Shown: positions 17,317-25,585 of the stretch, piece by piece
Layout: the number at the start of each line of letters is the position of its first letter
Numbering within the stretch: position 1 is the stretch's first letter
Assembly (NCBI GenBank): GCA_000018565.1
Contig: CP000875.1
Coordinates: forward strand, 4,851,199-4,915,198
DNA length: 64,000 nucleotides
Origin: Herpetosiphon aurantiacus DSM 785
GTDB taxonomy: Bacteria > Chloroflexota > Chloroflexia > Chloroflexales > Herpetosiphonaceae
Direction: 5' to 3'
Notes under the pieces: model-generated
The model's input: the letters and a program-made list of their open reading frames with translations, nothing else
Told to the model about the DNA's origin: nothing
Database searches by the model: none
Translations under genes and position numbers: made by a program

Positions 17317-18816
17317 ATGCAGCCAAAAACCTTGTTTCGTACATCGCTAATTTTAGTTGCCGCAACCGCCGCCTATAAAGTGCTAGGGTTTGCTGAAAAA
17401 GTAGCTTTAGCCCATTTTTTTGGCACAAGCACGACCGCTGATGCCTATTTGGCCGGGGCAGCGGTGGTGTTATTGATGGGATTTTTACTAGGCGATATTG
17501 CCGGGCCAACCCTCGTTCCCATGATTTTGCACGATCAAACGAATAGTCCGCGCACGCTTCGCGCGAGTTTAGGCTTGGTAAGTTTGGCGGCAATTCCACT
17601 CACCGGTTTGGGTTGGCTTTATGCCGCGCAATTGGCCCGTTTATTTGGCCCAGGCTTCGATCAACCAACCTTGCTTATGACCACCACGATTATTCGAATT
17701 GGCTTATTGGCCTTTCCGGTGATGTGTTTCACAGCGGTATTGGGCGCGTGGTATCAAGCGTTTGAGCAATTCACTCGCCCAGCCTTGGCCGATTTGATGT
17801 TGAAATTAGCTCCCGTAATTGCTTTGATTGCAACTGGCAGCGTGTATGGCTTGGCTTGGGGCTTGGTGGTTGGGGCGGTTTTGCGATTAATACCCTTGTT
17901 GCAAGCCGATGTACCGTGGTTGCCAAGTTGGCGCTGGCGTGGAGCACGATTAACCACAGTTTTGCAGCATGCCTATCCCTTATTATTAACCTCACTGGTA
18001 TCGGTGCATTTGATCAGCGTGATTGAGAATGCAATTGCCTCAACCGTTGGTGCTGGCGCGGTAGCGGCTCAAACCTATGCCCGCCGAATTGTCGAAGTGC
18101 CAATTATTTTGTTGCCGCAAGTGCTAGGCCGTGTGTTGTTTCCGGTGCTGACAGGTTTGGTATTGCAGCGCAATTATCAGGCCTTGCAACAATGGCTAGC
18201 ACGTTGTTGGCGTTGGTCGTTGCTGCTCACCTTGCCGCTGATGGTCTTGGGCATGGTGCTATGCCAGCAGATTGTGGCCCTGTTGCTGCAACGTGGCGCG
18301 TTTGATCAACAATCGGTGCAGCTGACCAGCACCGCACTATGGGCGGCATTGCCTGGCTTGCCCGCTTTGGCATTGAGCACATTGCTAATTCGATTTAGTT
18401 ATGCCATGGGCGATACCCGTTGGCCCAGTGTGATGCGAGTGCTCGGCGCGTTGTTACAAATTGGCTTGGCCTTGTGGTGGCGACGTTGGGGTTTAGCTGG
18501 GCTTGGTTGGGCAACCACGGTTTCGTTATGGGCTGAAACCTTGGCTTTGGCATGGTTGGCCCAAAAAACCGTTCAGCAACCAATTAAGCTTGATTGGCGT
18601 TTTATCTGGCAGGTACTGGCAGCCAGCAGTGCGGCGGGTGGTTTGGCATGGTGGGTAATCCAGAGTTGGCAACCATCTAGCCCCAGCAGTTTATTGCTCA
18701 GTTTAACCAGTGCCTCGGTTTTGGGCTTAATTGGCTTTATGGTAAGCTTGGCTTTGGGGCGCAATGTCGAAATCGGCTTGCTCTGGCAACGTTGGCAACA
18801 AGGAAAAATACAATGA
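17317..18816 (+). CDS. MurJ/MviN-family lipid flippase
   Basis: 499 residues from the ATG at 17317. About 13-14 hydrophobic segments run through the protein, with the MurJ/MATE-like features 'EKVALAHFFGTSTTADAYLAGA' near the start and 'GRVLFPVLTGLVLQ' in the middle. MurJ proteins of the MOP superfamily move lipid-linked sugars across the cytoplasmic membrane. Because the minus-strand operon opposite begins a lipid-linked glycan, a role in exporting that glycan is as likely as lipid II transport. It overlaps the next gene by four bases (ATGA). Confidence 0.87.
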   Translation: MQPKTLFRTSLILVAATAAYKVLGFAEKVALAHFFGTSTTADAYLAGAAVVLLMGFLLGDIAGPTLVPMILHDQTNSPRTLRASLGLVSLAAIPLTGLGWLYAAQLARLFGPGFDQPTLLMTTTIIRIGLLAFPVMCFTAVLGAWYQAFEQFTRPALADLMLKLAPVIALIATGSVYGLAWGLVVGAVLRLIPLLQADVPWLPSWRWRGARLTTVLQHAYPLLLTSLVSVHLISVIENAIASTVGAGAVAAQTYARRIVEVPIILLPQVLGRVLFPVLTGLVLQRNYQALQQWLARCWRWSLLLTLPLMVLGMVLCQQIVALLLQRGAFDQQSVQLTSTALWAALPGLPALALSTLLIRFSYAMGDTRWPSVMRVLGALLQIGLALWWRRWGLAGLGWATTVSLWAETLALAWLAQKTVQQPIKLDWRFIWQVLAASSAAGGLAWWVIQSWQPSSPSSLLLSLTSASVLGLIGFMVSLALGRNVEIGLLWQRWQQGKIQ

Positions 18817-19235
18817 TTTGGCTGTATCTCAGTTTATTCGGGGTGAGTTTTTTGGCGGCCACAGTCTTGCCACTTGGCTCAGAGGCGGCCTTAGCGGCAA
18901 TGGTCGTTCACGCCGAATCGCTATGGTTGCCATTGGTAATTGCCACCTTGGGTAATGTGCTTGGCTCGGCTACGACTTTTTGGCTTGGGCAACGAGCACG
19001 GACAGCCATCGATCATCGAAATCGCAAAATTGCTGAGCGCATGCAACGGGCTGAGCGTTGGCTGGGGCGTTGGGGTACGCCAGCCTTGATTTTGGCTTGG
19101 TTGCCAGTGATTGGTGATGTGTTGGTTGGGGTAGCCGGAGCCTTGGGCATGCCATGGTTGCCCAGTTTGGCTTGGATTACGCTAGGCAAGGCGTTGCGCT
19201 ATGCAGCGATCGGCGCGGCGGTGCTATGGGTTTAA
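18813..19235 (+). CDS. YqaA-like (DedA/SNARE-associated superfamily) membrane protein
   Basis: 140 residues from the ATG at 18813, coupled to the flippase stop (ATGA). It has hydrophobic segments at about 2-20, 33-50, 85-105 and 120-138, and the YqaA pattern 'LPLGSEAALAAM ... ATLGNVLGSATTFWLGQ ... RWLGRWGTPALILAWLPVIGD'. The family is related to DedA proteins, for which lipid-carrier scrambling or flipping has been reported, so it may recycle or move a lipid carrier together with the flippase. Function inferred. Confidence 0.85.
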   Translation: MIWLYLSLFGVSFLAATVLPLGSEAALAAMVVHAESLWLPLVIATLGNVLGSATTFWLGQRARTAIDHRNRKIAERMQRAERWLGRWGTPALILAWLPVIGDVLVGVAGALGMPWLPSLAWITLGKALRYAAIGAAVLWV

Positions 19236-19379
19236 TCCAAAACCCAAATACCCCTGTTTACGTAACAACGATATGCGATAATACAGCTAGGCTGCAACTA
19301 CCCAGTTGACCATAACGTCCAAAGCAGCAGTGCAGCGAGTGATTCATGTGTTCTCGCAATGCAGCGAAAGGAAAATACA

Positions 19380-20555
19380 ATGCGTTTGATTTTATATCTT
19401 GGCAAGGGTGGCGTTGGCAAAACCACAACCGCTGCGGCAACCGCCGTGCGAGCATCGCGCATGGGCTATCGAACCTTGGTGGTCAGCACCGATGTGGCTC
19501 ACTCCTTGGCCGATGCGCTCGATTGCCAAGTTGGCCCTAGCCCCACCAAGCTGAGCGACAACCTTTGGGCCCAAGAAATCAATGTGTTGGAGGAAGTACG
19601 CCAACACTGGGGCGAGTTGCAAGGCTTTGTCTCCAATTTGCTCAAGCGCAAGGGCGTAAACGAAGTTGCCGCCGAAGAACTAGCAGTAATTCCAGGCATG
19701 GAAGAAGTTGTCAGTTTGTTACATATTCGCAAACAAGCGAAAGAAGGCAACTACGATGCAGTCATTGTTGATGCAGCGCCAACTGGCGAAACCGTGCGCT
19801 TGCTGACCATGCCCGAAACCTTTACTTGGTATGCTTCGCGGGTGATGCAATGGGAAACCAGCACCATGAAAGTGGCCAAGCCCTTGATTCGGGCATTGGT
19901 GCCAGCCTCGGATATGTTCGATACCTTGCCACGCTTTGTTGAGCAGGTTGAAGCGCTGCGGGCAACCTTAGCCGACCCCAAAATCAGTTCCTATCGTTTG
20001 GTGGTCAACCCCGAGCGCATGGTAATCAAAGAGGCTCAACGCGCCGCAACCTACTTGGCCTTGTATGGCTATCCGGTCGATGGCGTGGTGCTTAATCGGG
20101 TGATGCCTAGCGATGTGCGTGGCCATAGTTTTATCGAACAAATGCAAGAAATTCAGGCTAGCTATCGCGCTCAAGTTCATGATATTTTCACGCCACTGCC
20201 AATTTGGGAAGCCCCAATGTATGCCCGTGAGATCAAAGGGCTTGATGATTTGGCCGATGTGGGGGCAGCCTTATTTGGCGAGCGCAATCCACTTGATGTC
20301 TTTTATGTGGGTAAAACCATGGACATCACCAAGCAAGGCGATCAGTATGAGCTACGTTTGCCTTTACCACATGTCGAAGTTAATAAAGTCAATATGACCA
20401 AACGCGGCGATCAGCTGTTTATTGAAATTGGCAACTTCCGCCGCGAGATGATTTTACCGACGATGTTGGCTGATCGGCCAGCGCTACGCGCGGTGTTTCG
20501 CAATGGCGAGTTGGTCGTACAATTTGGTGCTCCCGCCCCACTCGAAGCTGTGTAA
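19380..20555 (+). CDS. ArsA/Get3-family ATPase with C-terminal Hsp20-like domain
   Basis: 391 residues from the ATG at 19380, after an AAAGGAAAA element. The deviant P-loop GKGGVGKTT is at about 9-17, with 'STDVAHSLADAL' (switch I) and 'IVDAAPTGETVRLL' (switch II) following. Residues about 305-391 ('LPLPHVEVNKVNMTKRGDQ', 'LFIEIGNFRREMILP') form the small heat-shock-like domain found at the end of many bacterial ArsA homologues. No CxxC or arsenite-binding cysteine cluster is visible and there is no arsB or arsD nearby, so arsenic export is unlikely; a chaperone or targeting role is more plausible. A 144-nt gap with a possible extended -10 (TGCGATAAT, 19274-19282) precedes it. Confidence 0.88.
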   Translation: MRLILYLGKGGVGKTTTAAATAVRASRMGYRTLVVSTDVAHSLADALDCQVGPSPTKLSDNLWAQEINVLEEVRQHWGELQGFVSNLLKRKGVNEVAAEELAVIPGMEEVVSLLHIRKQAKEGNYDAVIVDAAPTGETVRLLTMPETFTWYASRVMQWETSTMKVAKPLIRALVPASDMFDTLPRFVEQVEALRATLADPKISSYRLVVNPERMVIKEAQRAATYLALYGYPVDGVVLNRVMPSDVRGHSFIEQMQEIQASYRAQVHDIFTPLPIWEAPMYAREIKGLDDLADVGAALFGERNPLDVFYVGKTMDITKQGDQYELRLPLPHVEVNKVNMTKRGDQLFIEIGNFRREMILPTMLADRPALRAVFRNGELVVQFGAPAPLEAV

Positions 20556-20558
20556 TCG

Positions 20559-20811
20559 CGGAGTAGGCTATTGGCTAAAGGCGCTGGGCTATCGAAGATT
20601 GGCTGGAAATACCAACGATCGTCCCGATAGCCTAGATCCGCAAGCTTCGTGGATCAAAACAGATGCTTAAATCGTGAAGGACACGAAGTGACACAAAGGA
20701 CTCTAGGCGTTAGGCTATCGGGGATTGGCTAGAAATACCAACCCATGTTCCGATAGCCCAAAGCCTAGAGCCTTATCTTTCATGTGCTTCGTGTCCTTCG
20801 TAGATCAAAAC
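20559..20811. repeat. Nested inverted repeats between convergent arsA-like and pnp genes
   Basis: Occupies the whole gap. Outer arms: GTGAAGGACACGAAG at about 20674 opposed by CTTCGTGTCCTTCGT ending near 20803. Inner arms: 'CTCTAGGCGTTAGGCTATCGG' type (from 20701) opposed by 'CCGATAGCCC' and 'AGCCTAGAG' (to about 20770). A second, shorter copy of the inner part lies at 20571-20635. Same family as 9.2, 14.6, 28.7 and 43 kb. Confidence 0.85.
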
Positions 20812-20814
20812 CTA

Positions 20815-23148
20815 TTAGCCGCGGAAGCCACCACCACGGCGGTCATTGCCACCGTTACCTGGGCGTGGGCCACGGTCGCCGCCTTCACGTGGGCGGTCAC
20901 CTTCGGGGCGTGGGCCGCGATCACCTTCAGGGCGTGGGCCACGATCGCCACCTGGGCGTGGGCCACGGTCGCCGCCACCACCGCCACCGCGAGGGCCGCC
21001 TTTGCTACTGCTGCTCTTGCGTTGCTCAGCGGTTTCGCCAGTCAGAATTGCGCGACGTGAAAGGCTCAATTTGCCAGTGCCTGGCTCAACATCGATCACC
21101 ATCACGGTCAATTCGTCGCCAATTTTGACCACATCTTCAACGTTTTCGACCCGCTTTTCATCAAGCTCGGAAACGTGAACCATGCCGTCTTTGCCTGGCA
21201 ACACGTTGACGAACGCGCCATACGGCATAATCCGCACAACTTTACCAGTAAAGATTTCGCCAACTTTGGCTTCGCGGGTCAAGCCTTCGATCAACGATTG
21301 AGCCATGCGTGCGCCATCGGCATCGGGCGTGGTCACGAATACGCGGCCATCATCCTCAACATCAATTTGAGCACCAGTTTGCTCGATAATCGAGCGAATC
21401 GTCTTACCACCAGGCCCAATCAATGCCCCAATCTTCGATGGATCGATTTGCAGGGTGATAATCCGTGGCGCAAATTGGGAAATATCGTTGCGGGCAGTGT
21501 TGATAATTTCGTTCATCTTATCGAGAATGAACACACGCCCTTGGCGAGCTTGCTCAAATGCTTGCTGCATAATTTCATAGGTAATGCCCGTGGTTTTGAT
21601 ATCCATTTGCAGCGCGGTGATGCCAGCGGTCGTGCCAGCAACCTTGAAGTCCATATCGCCCAAAGCATCTTCCAAGCCTTGGATGTCGGTCAAAACGCTG
21701 AACTGACCAGCTTCTTTGCCAGTGATCAAGCCCATTGCCACGCCAGCAACTGGAGCTTTGATTGGCACACCAGCATCCATCAAGGCCAGCGATGAACCAC
21801 ACACCGAAGCCATTGACGATGAACCGTTCGAGGCCAAGACTTCCGAGACCAAGCGCATGGTGTAGGGGAACTTGTCTTTTTCAGGCAGGACTGGTACCAA
21901 AGCGCGTTCGGCCAACTTGCCATGGCCAATATCACGGCGACGTGGGCCGCGTGAAGGGCGAGCTTCGCCAGTCGAGAAGGCTGGGAAGTTGTAGTGGTGC
22001 ATGTAGTGACGGGTGGTTTCGATGCCCAAATCGTCGAGCCGTTGCTCATCGCCAGGCGATCCAAGCGTTGCTACAGTGAGCACTTGGGTTTGACCACGGG
22101 TAAACAAGCCCGAGCCGTGAACGCGTGGCAAAACCCCAACATCGACCGCAATAGGCCGAATTTCGTTGACCTTGCGGCCATCGACGCGAATCCCTTGCTC
22201 AAGAATCGAAGCACGAACTTCATCTTTGACCAAGGCATCGTAGTTTTTCGTTACTGCCTTGACCCGAGCGGCCAATTCTTCTTCAGCTACACCAGCGCTG
22301 AATTGCTCCAACACATCGGTGCGCAAGCTATCGGTAGCAGCTTCACGGGCAGCTTTATCGCTATTGTTCAAGGCTTGCAAGAAGCGATTGCCCATCCAAG
22401 CTTTGATTTCGTCTTGGAGGCTAGTATCGACGACCGGAGCCACAAATTCTTTTTTGGGCTTGCCACATTTTTCGGCCAACTCAAGTTGGGCTTGAATCAC
22501 CGCTTGCATGGCTTCGTGGCCGCGTTTGACCGCTTCGAGCATTTCAGCTTCGGTCAATTCGTAGGCGCTCGCTTCGACCATCATTACGGCTTCGCTGGTA
22601 CCAGCAACCACCAAATCGAGGCGGCTATTTTCCATCAAGCCCATAACTGGGTTGACTGCAAAAACGCCATCGATATGACCCATTTGCACCGCACCAACTG
22701 GCGCAGCAAACGGAATATCGGAAATCACCAAGGCTGCCGAAGCACCAATAATTGCCAACGGCCCAGGATCATTAACTTGATCGGTTGAAAGCGTCGTAAT
22801 CGAGACCTGCACGTCATTGTAATAACCTTTGGGAAACAAAGGTCGCAATGGACGGTCAGTCAAGCGCGAGGTTAAAATAGCAGTTTCGGTTGGGCGGCCT
22901 TCACGTTTGAAGAACGAACCGGGGATTTTACCTGCGGCATACATCTTTTCTTCATAGTCAACCGTCAGTGGGAAAAAATCAATCCCATCGCGTGGTTCGG
23001 CTGACGCGGTGACAGCGGCGAGCAAAACGGTATCGCCATATCGCACCAAAACTGCTCCATTGGCCAACTGCGCAACCCGACCTGCTTCAATTGTTAACGG
23101 GCGACCCGCCAGCTCGACAGTTACGCTATGAACTTGTTGTTCACTCAA
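20815..23148 (-). CDS. pnp: Polyribonucleotide nucleotidyltransferase (PNPase)
   Basis: 777 residues from a TTG start at 23148, which has GGAGG 6 nt upstream; no suitable ATG is nearby. Phosphorolytic 3'-5' exoribonuclease of the RNA degradosome. Two RNase PH domains, e.g. 'GRPTETAILTSRLTDRPLRPLFPKGY' and 'GTTAGITALQMDIK' with the catalytic Asp region, then a KH domain ('IGALIGPGGKTIRSI'), then an S1 domain ('GKVVRIMPYGAFVNVLPGKDGMVHVSE'). After S1 there is an unusual ~65-residue tail of Gly runs and repeated DRGPRP units (about five), ending 'RRGGGFRG', i.e. an RGG-like disordered RNA-binding tail. It follows rpsO in the common rpsO-pnp order. Confidence 0.97.
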   Translation of the reverse strand: MSEQQVHSVTVELAGRPLTIEAGRVAQLANGAVLVRYGDTVLLAAVTASAEPRDGIDFFPLTVDYEEKMYAAGKIPGSFFKREGRPTETAILTSRLTDRPLRPLFPKGYYNDVQVSITTLSTDQVNDPGPLAIIGASAALVISDIPFAAPVGAVQMGHIDGVFAVNPVMGLMENSRLDLVVAGTSEAVMMVEASAYELTEAEMLEAVKRGHEAMQAVIQAQLELAEKCGKPKKEFVAPVVDTSLQDEIKAWMGNRFLQALNNSDKAAREAATDSLRTDVLEQFSAGVAEEELAARVKAVTKNYDALVKDEVRASILEQGIRVDGRKVNEIRPIAVDVGVLPRVHGSGLFTRGQTQVLTVATLGSPGDEQRLDDLGIETTRHYMHHYNFPAFSTGEARPSRGPRRRDIGHGKLAERALVPVLPEKDKFPYTMRLVSEVLASNGSSSMASVCGSSLALMDAGVPIKAPVAGVAMGLITGKEAGQFSVLTDIQGLEDALGDMDFKVAGTTAGITALQMDIKTTGITYEIMQQAFEQARQGRVFILDKMNEIINTARNDISQFAPRIITLQIDPSKIGALIGPGGKTIRSIIEQTGAQIDVEDDGRVFVTTPDADGARMAQSLIEGLTREAKVGEIFTGKVVRIMPYGAFVNVLPGKDGMVHVSELDEKRVENVEDVVKIGDELTVMVIDVEPGTGKLSLSRRAILTGETAEQRKSSSSKGGPRGGGGGGDRGPRPGGDRGPRPEGDRGPRPEGDRPREGGDRGPRPGNGGNDRRGGGFRG

Positions 23149-23326
23149 AATGTGCCTCCAAACACCCCACTTGGGTGCTTCACGATGTGGAGCGTTAGGC
23201 ACTGGAGCCTGCGCAGCAACTCCCTGTCACTGTTCACGCGCCAATTCCTAACGTCCACAAAACATCAGTGCGCCTCTTTTATTGCAATCATTGAGCCAGC
23301 GAGGCTATGTTTGGCTCAACACAAAA

Positions 23327-23356
23327 ACGTCTGGGAGCAATTGTACTCCCAGACGT
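23327..23356 (-). terminator. Intrinsic terminator after rpsO
   Basis: Perfect 11-bp stem (ACGTCTGGGAG / CTCCCAGACGT), 8-nt loop, followed on the minus strand by TTTT. It lies 36 nt past the rpsO stop and upstream of pnp, so it probably attenuates read-through into pnp. Confidence 0.8.
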
Positions 23357-23391
23357 GTATTTTAGCATGCTTTGCAAGCACTCTACCCAAT

Positions 23392-23664
23392 TTAGGCTTT
23401 GATCCGCAGACCCAAGCGTTCGCTGACAGCGCGGAACCGAGCATTATCTTTTTTGCTCAGGTAGGCCAACAAGCGACGGCGACGACCAACCAACTTCAGC
23501 AAACCACGGCGTGAGTGGTGGTCTTGCTTGTGCAACTTCAAGTGCTCGATCAATTGGTTGATGCGGTCGGTCAAAAGGGCAATTTGTACGTCTGCCGAGC
23601 CAGTATCTGATTCGTGCAGTTTATAGTTATTGATAACGGTTGACTTATCTTTTTCCAGCGACAC
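23392..23664 (-). CDS. rpsO: 30S ribosomal protein S15
   Basis: 90 residues from a GTG start at 23664 with AAGGAGG 6 nt upstream; this gives the standard S15 length. The family pattern is clear: '[19 protein letters not shown]', '[19 protein letters not shown]', '[12 protein letters not shown]' and the C-terminal '[20 protein letters not shown]'. S15 binds 16S rRNA early in 30S assembly. It has its own promoter at 23751-23779. Confidence 0.98.
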   Translation of the reverse strand: MSLEKDKSTVINNYKLHESDTGSADVQIALLTDRINQLIEHLKLHKQDHHSRRGLLKLVGRRRRLLAYLSKKDNARFRAVSERLGLRIKA

Positions 23665-23750
23665 AGTGTGCCTCCTTGAGTAATTGGGCATGGGAATGCC
23701 GGTTTTCCCACCCTTCCCTGTGCAACGCCATTCGCGGCACATTGGCTGCG

Positions 23751-23779
23751 AGTATACCAGCAAAATCGATTCTGTGCAA
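23751..23779 (-). promoter_or_regulatory. rpsO promoter
   Basis: Minus strand TTGCAC (-35), 17-nt spacer, TATACT (-10) preceded by TGG (extended -10), about 87 nt before the rpsO start. Confidence 0.7.
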
Positions 23780-23875
23780 ATCGATATGTCAAGCCGATTT
23801 AACATTTTGGATGAGAAGTGGATGAGAATTGCACTCGAAATTGCTCATGCTAATGGCCTAAAAGCAATTTCGCTG

Positions 23876-24322
23876 CTAGCTTGGGTAGTTGTAGCAATGG
23901 GTACTGCGCACCAAGCCTGTCGCTGGCGCAAAGCCACAACGCAGATACAATTGCGCTGCCGCCGGATTGCTCGTATATAAACTAATTTGCGCAAAGTGAC
24001 CAGCAGCATGCTTCAAGCTATGCAGCACAATCTGTTGGGCCAAGCCATGCCGTCGCCAAGCTGGCAGCACATAGACATGGCGAATGCGCCCAATCTGAAT
24101 GCTTGGTTGGTAGGGGTCGCGACTGATGCCGCCAATTGCCCGTAAACGCTGGCCTTGCCAAATGCCCCAAAAGCCCTCGCCAACTTGGGCAAAGGTTTGT
24201 ACGCCACTCTGCCATTCATCGTAAAAACGTTGCACCATGCTATAGCCTTCGGCGGTGCTGGCGGCGATCAAAGGAGCCAATTCGGCGAGATGGTTGTGGT
24301 TGAATGTTCGTAGCTCCTGCAT
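23876..24322 (-). CDS. GNAT-family N-acetyltransferase
   Basis: 148 residues from the ATG at 24322 (AAGGGAG upstream). The acetyl-CoA-binding motif A is seen as 'IRHVYVLPAWRRHGLAQQIVLHSLKHA' (the R/Q-x-x-G-x-G/A-type loop is RRHGLA) and motif B as 'QISLYTSNPAAAQLYLRCGF'. Acyl acceptor unknown. It starts 15 nt after gpsA and is probably transcribed with it. Confidence 0.87.
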   Translation of the reverse strand: MQELRTFNHNHLAELAPLIAASTAEGYSMVQRFYDEWQSGVQTFAQVGEGFWGIWQGQRLRAIGGISRDPYQPSIQIGRIRHVYVLPAWRRHGLAQQIVLHSLKHAAGHFAQISLYTSNPAAAQLYLRCGFAPATGLVRSTHCYNYPS

Positions 24323-24337
24323 ACCCAAACTCCCTTG

Positions 24338-25372
24338 CTAAATTGAAAATAGCCCTTGCAACCCAGCCAATTCGTTTTTGGGGTCGCGCTGCATCAAATC
24401 GAGGCCTGCTTGCTGTGGCGATTTGCCCTCAAATAAGACGCGATACAACTCATCAGCAATTGGCAATTCGACTCCATACTGCTCGGCCAATTGACGGGCC
24501 GTGGCAGTGGTATTCACGCCTTCGGCCACCTGCCCAAGCTGAGCCAAAGCCATTTCGAGCGATTGGCCACGGGCTAAGGCTTCACCCAAGCGGCGATTGC
24601 GGCTGTGCGGCGAGGCACACGTGGCAATTAAATCACCTAAGCCCGCCAAGCCTGCAAAGGTCAGCGGATGTGCGCCGCGTGCCATGCCCAAACGGGTCAT
24701 TTCGGCCAAACCACGGGTGATAAATGCCGCTTTGGCATTATCGCCCAAGCCCATGCCATCGCAAATGCCCGCGCCGAGTGCCACAATATTTTTGAGTGCC
24801 CCGCCCAGCTCAACCCCAACCACATCACTCGAACGATAGATCCGCAGCAGATTGGTGGTGAGCAAGCTCTGCGCCCGCTGCCCAGCTTGATCATCGCTTA
24901 ATGCTACAACACTGGTTGCAGGCAGGCCTTGGGCAATTTCGTTGGCAATATTTGGCCCCGAAAGTGCCCCAATCAAGCCACGGGGATGCGGCGCAAGCGC
25001 CTCGGCCAGCACTTCGCTCATGGTTTCAAGGCTGCCCGACTCGATACCCTTAGCGCAACTCAAAATAATACTATCGGCAACGAGCTGTGGAGCAAGTTGG
25101 AGCGCATTGCTGCGAATCGTTTTCGAAGGCACAGCGAGGAGAATAACTTGGGCTTGAGCGGCCAGCGCGAGATCACAGGCCAAGCCCAAATTTGCTGGAA
25201 AGCGCTGCCCAGGCAAAAAGCGGCTGTTTTCGCCAGCAGCCTGCAATTGGGCAACTTCAGCTTGGTTGCGGCCAAATAGCGTGACATTCCGCCCGCCGCG
25301 AGCCAAAACCAAGGCTAAAGTTGTGCCCCAATTGCCAGTGCCAATGACAGCTACATCAAGCCGTTGGTTCAT
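24338..25372 (-). CDS. gpsA: Glycerol-3-phosphate dehydrogenase [NAD(P)+]
   Basis: 344 residues, normal length. Reduces dihydroxyacetone phosphate to sn-glycerol-3-phosphate for phospholipid synthesis. N-terminal nucleotide-binding motif 'VIGTGNWGTTLALVLA'; family motifs 'SCAKGIE' and 'LSGPNIANEIAQGLP'; catalytic Lys in 'GGALKNIVALGAGICDG'; 'GLAGLGDLIATCASPHSRNRRLG' near the C-terminus. First gene of a likely gpsA-GNAT pair. Confidence 0.96.
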   Translation of the reverse strand: MNQRLDVAVIGTGNWGTTLALVLARGGRNVTLFGRNQAEVAQLQAAGENSRFLPGQRFPANLGLACDLALAAQAQVILLAVPSKTIRSNALQLAPQLVADSIILSCAKGIESGSLETMSEVLAEALAPHPRGLIGALSGPNIANEIAQGLPATSVVALSDDQAGQRAQSLLTTNLLRIYRSSDVVGVELGGALKNIVALGAGICDGMGLGDNAKAAFITRGLAEMTRLGMARGAHPLTFAGLAGLGDLIATCASPHSRNRRLGEALARGQSLEMALAQLGQVAEGVNTTATARQLAEQYGVELPIADELYRVLFEGKSPQQAGLDLMQRDPKNELAGLQGLFSI

Positions 25373-25585
25373 AATTGTGTCTCCAAATGTTGCGATTCAG
25401 GTGCTCTTAGCATACCATTATTCCTAAGCGTCCCACATTGAACAATCATGAACCAGCAATTGCAGGTTGTGACCTAAGCTGCGGTTTTGGCCGAATGTAG
25501 CGAAATGTTTACAGCAGGTTGGGGTTAAAAAGCGGTAGAATCAAACCAGCGACAAACTTGCAATTAGCATCAAAGGTGGTCTGGT

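Noticed and set aside
19380-20555. Arsenite-pump ATPase role
   Set aside because: No metal-binding cysteine cluster and no arsB/arsD/arsR nearby; a single-domain form with an Hsp20-like end fits other ArsA-like proteins.
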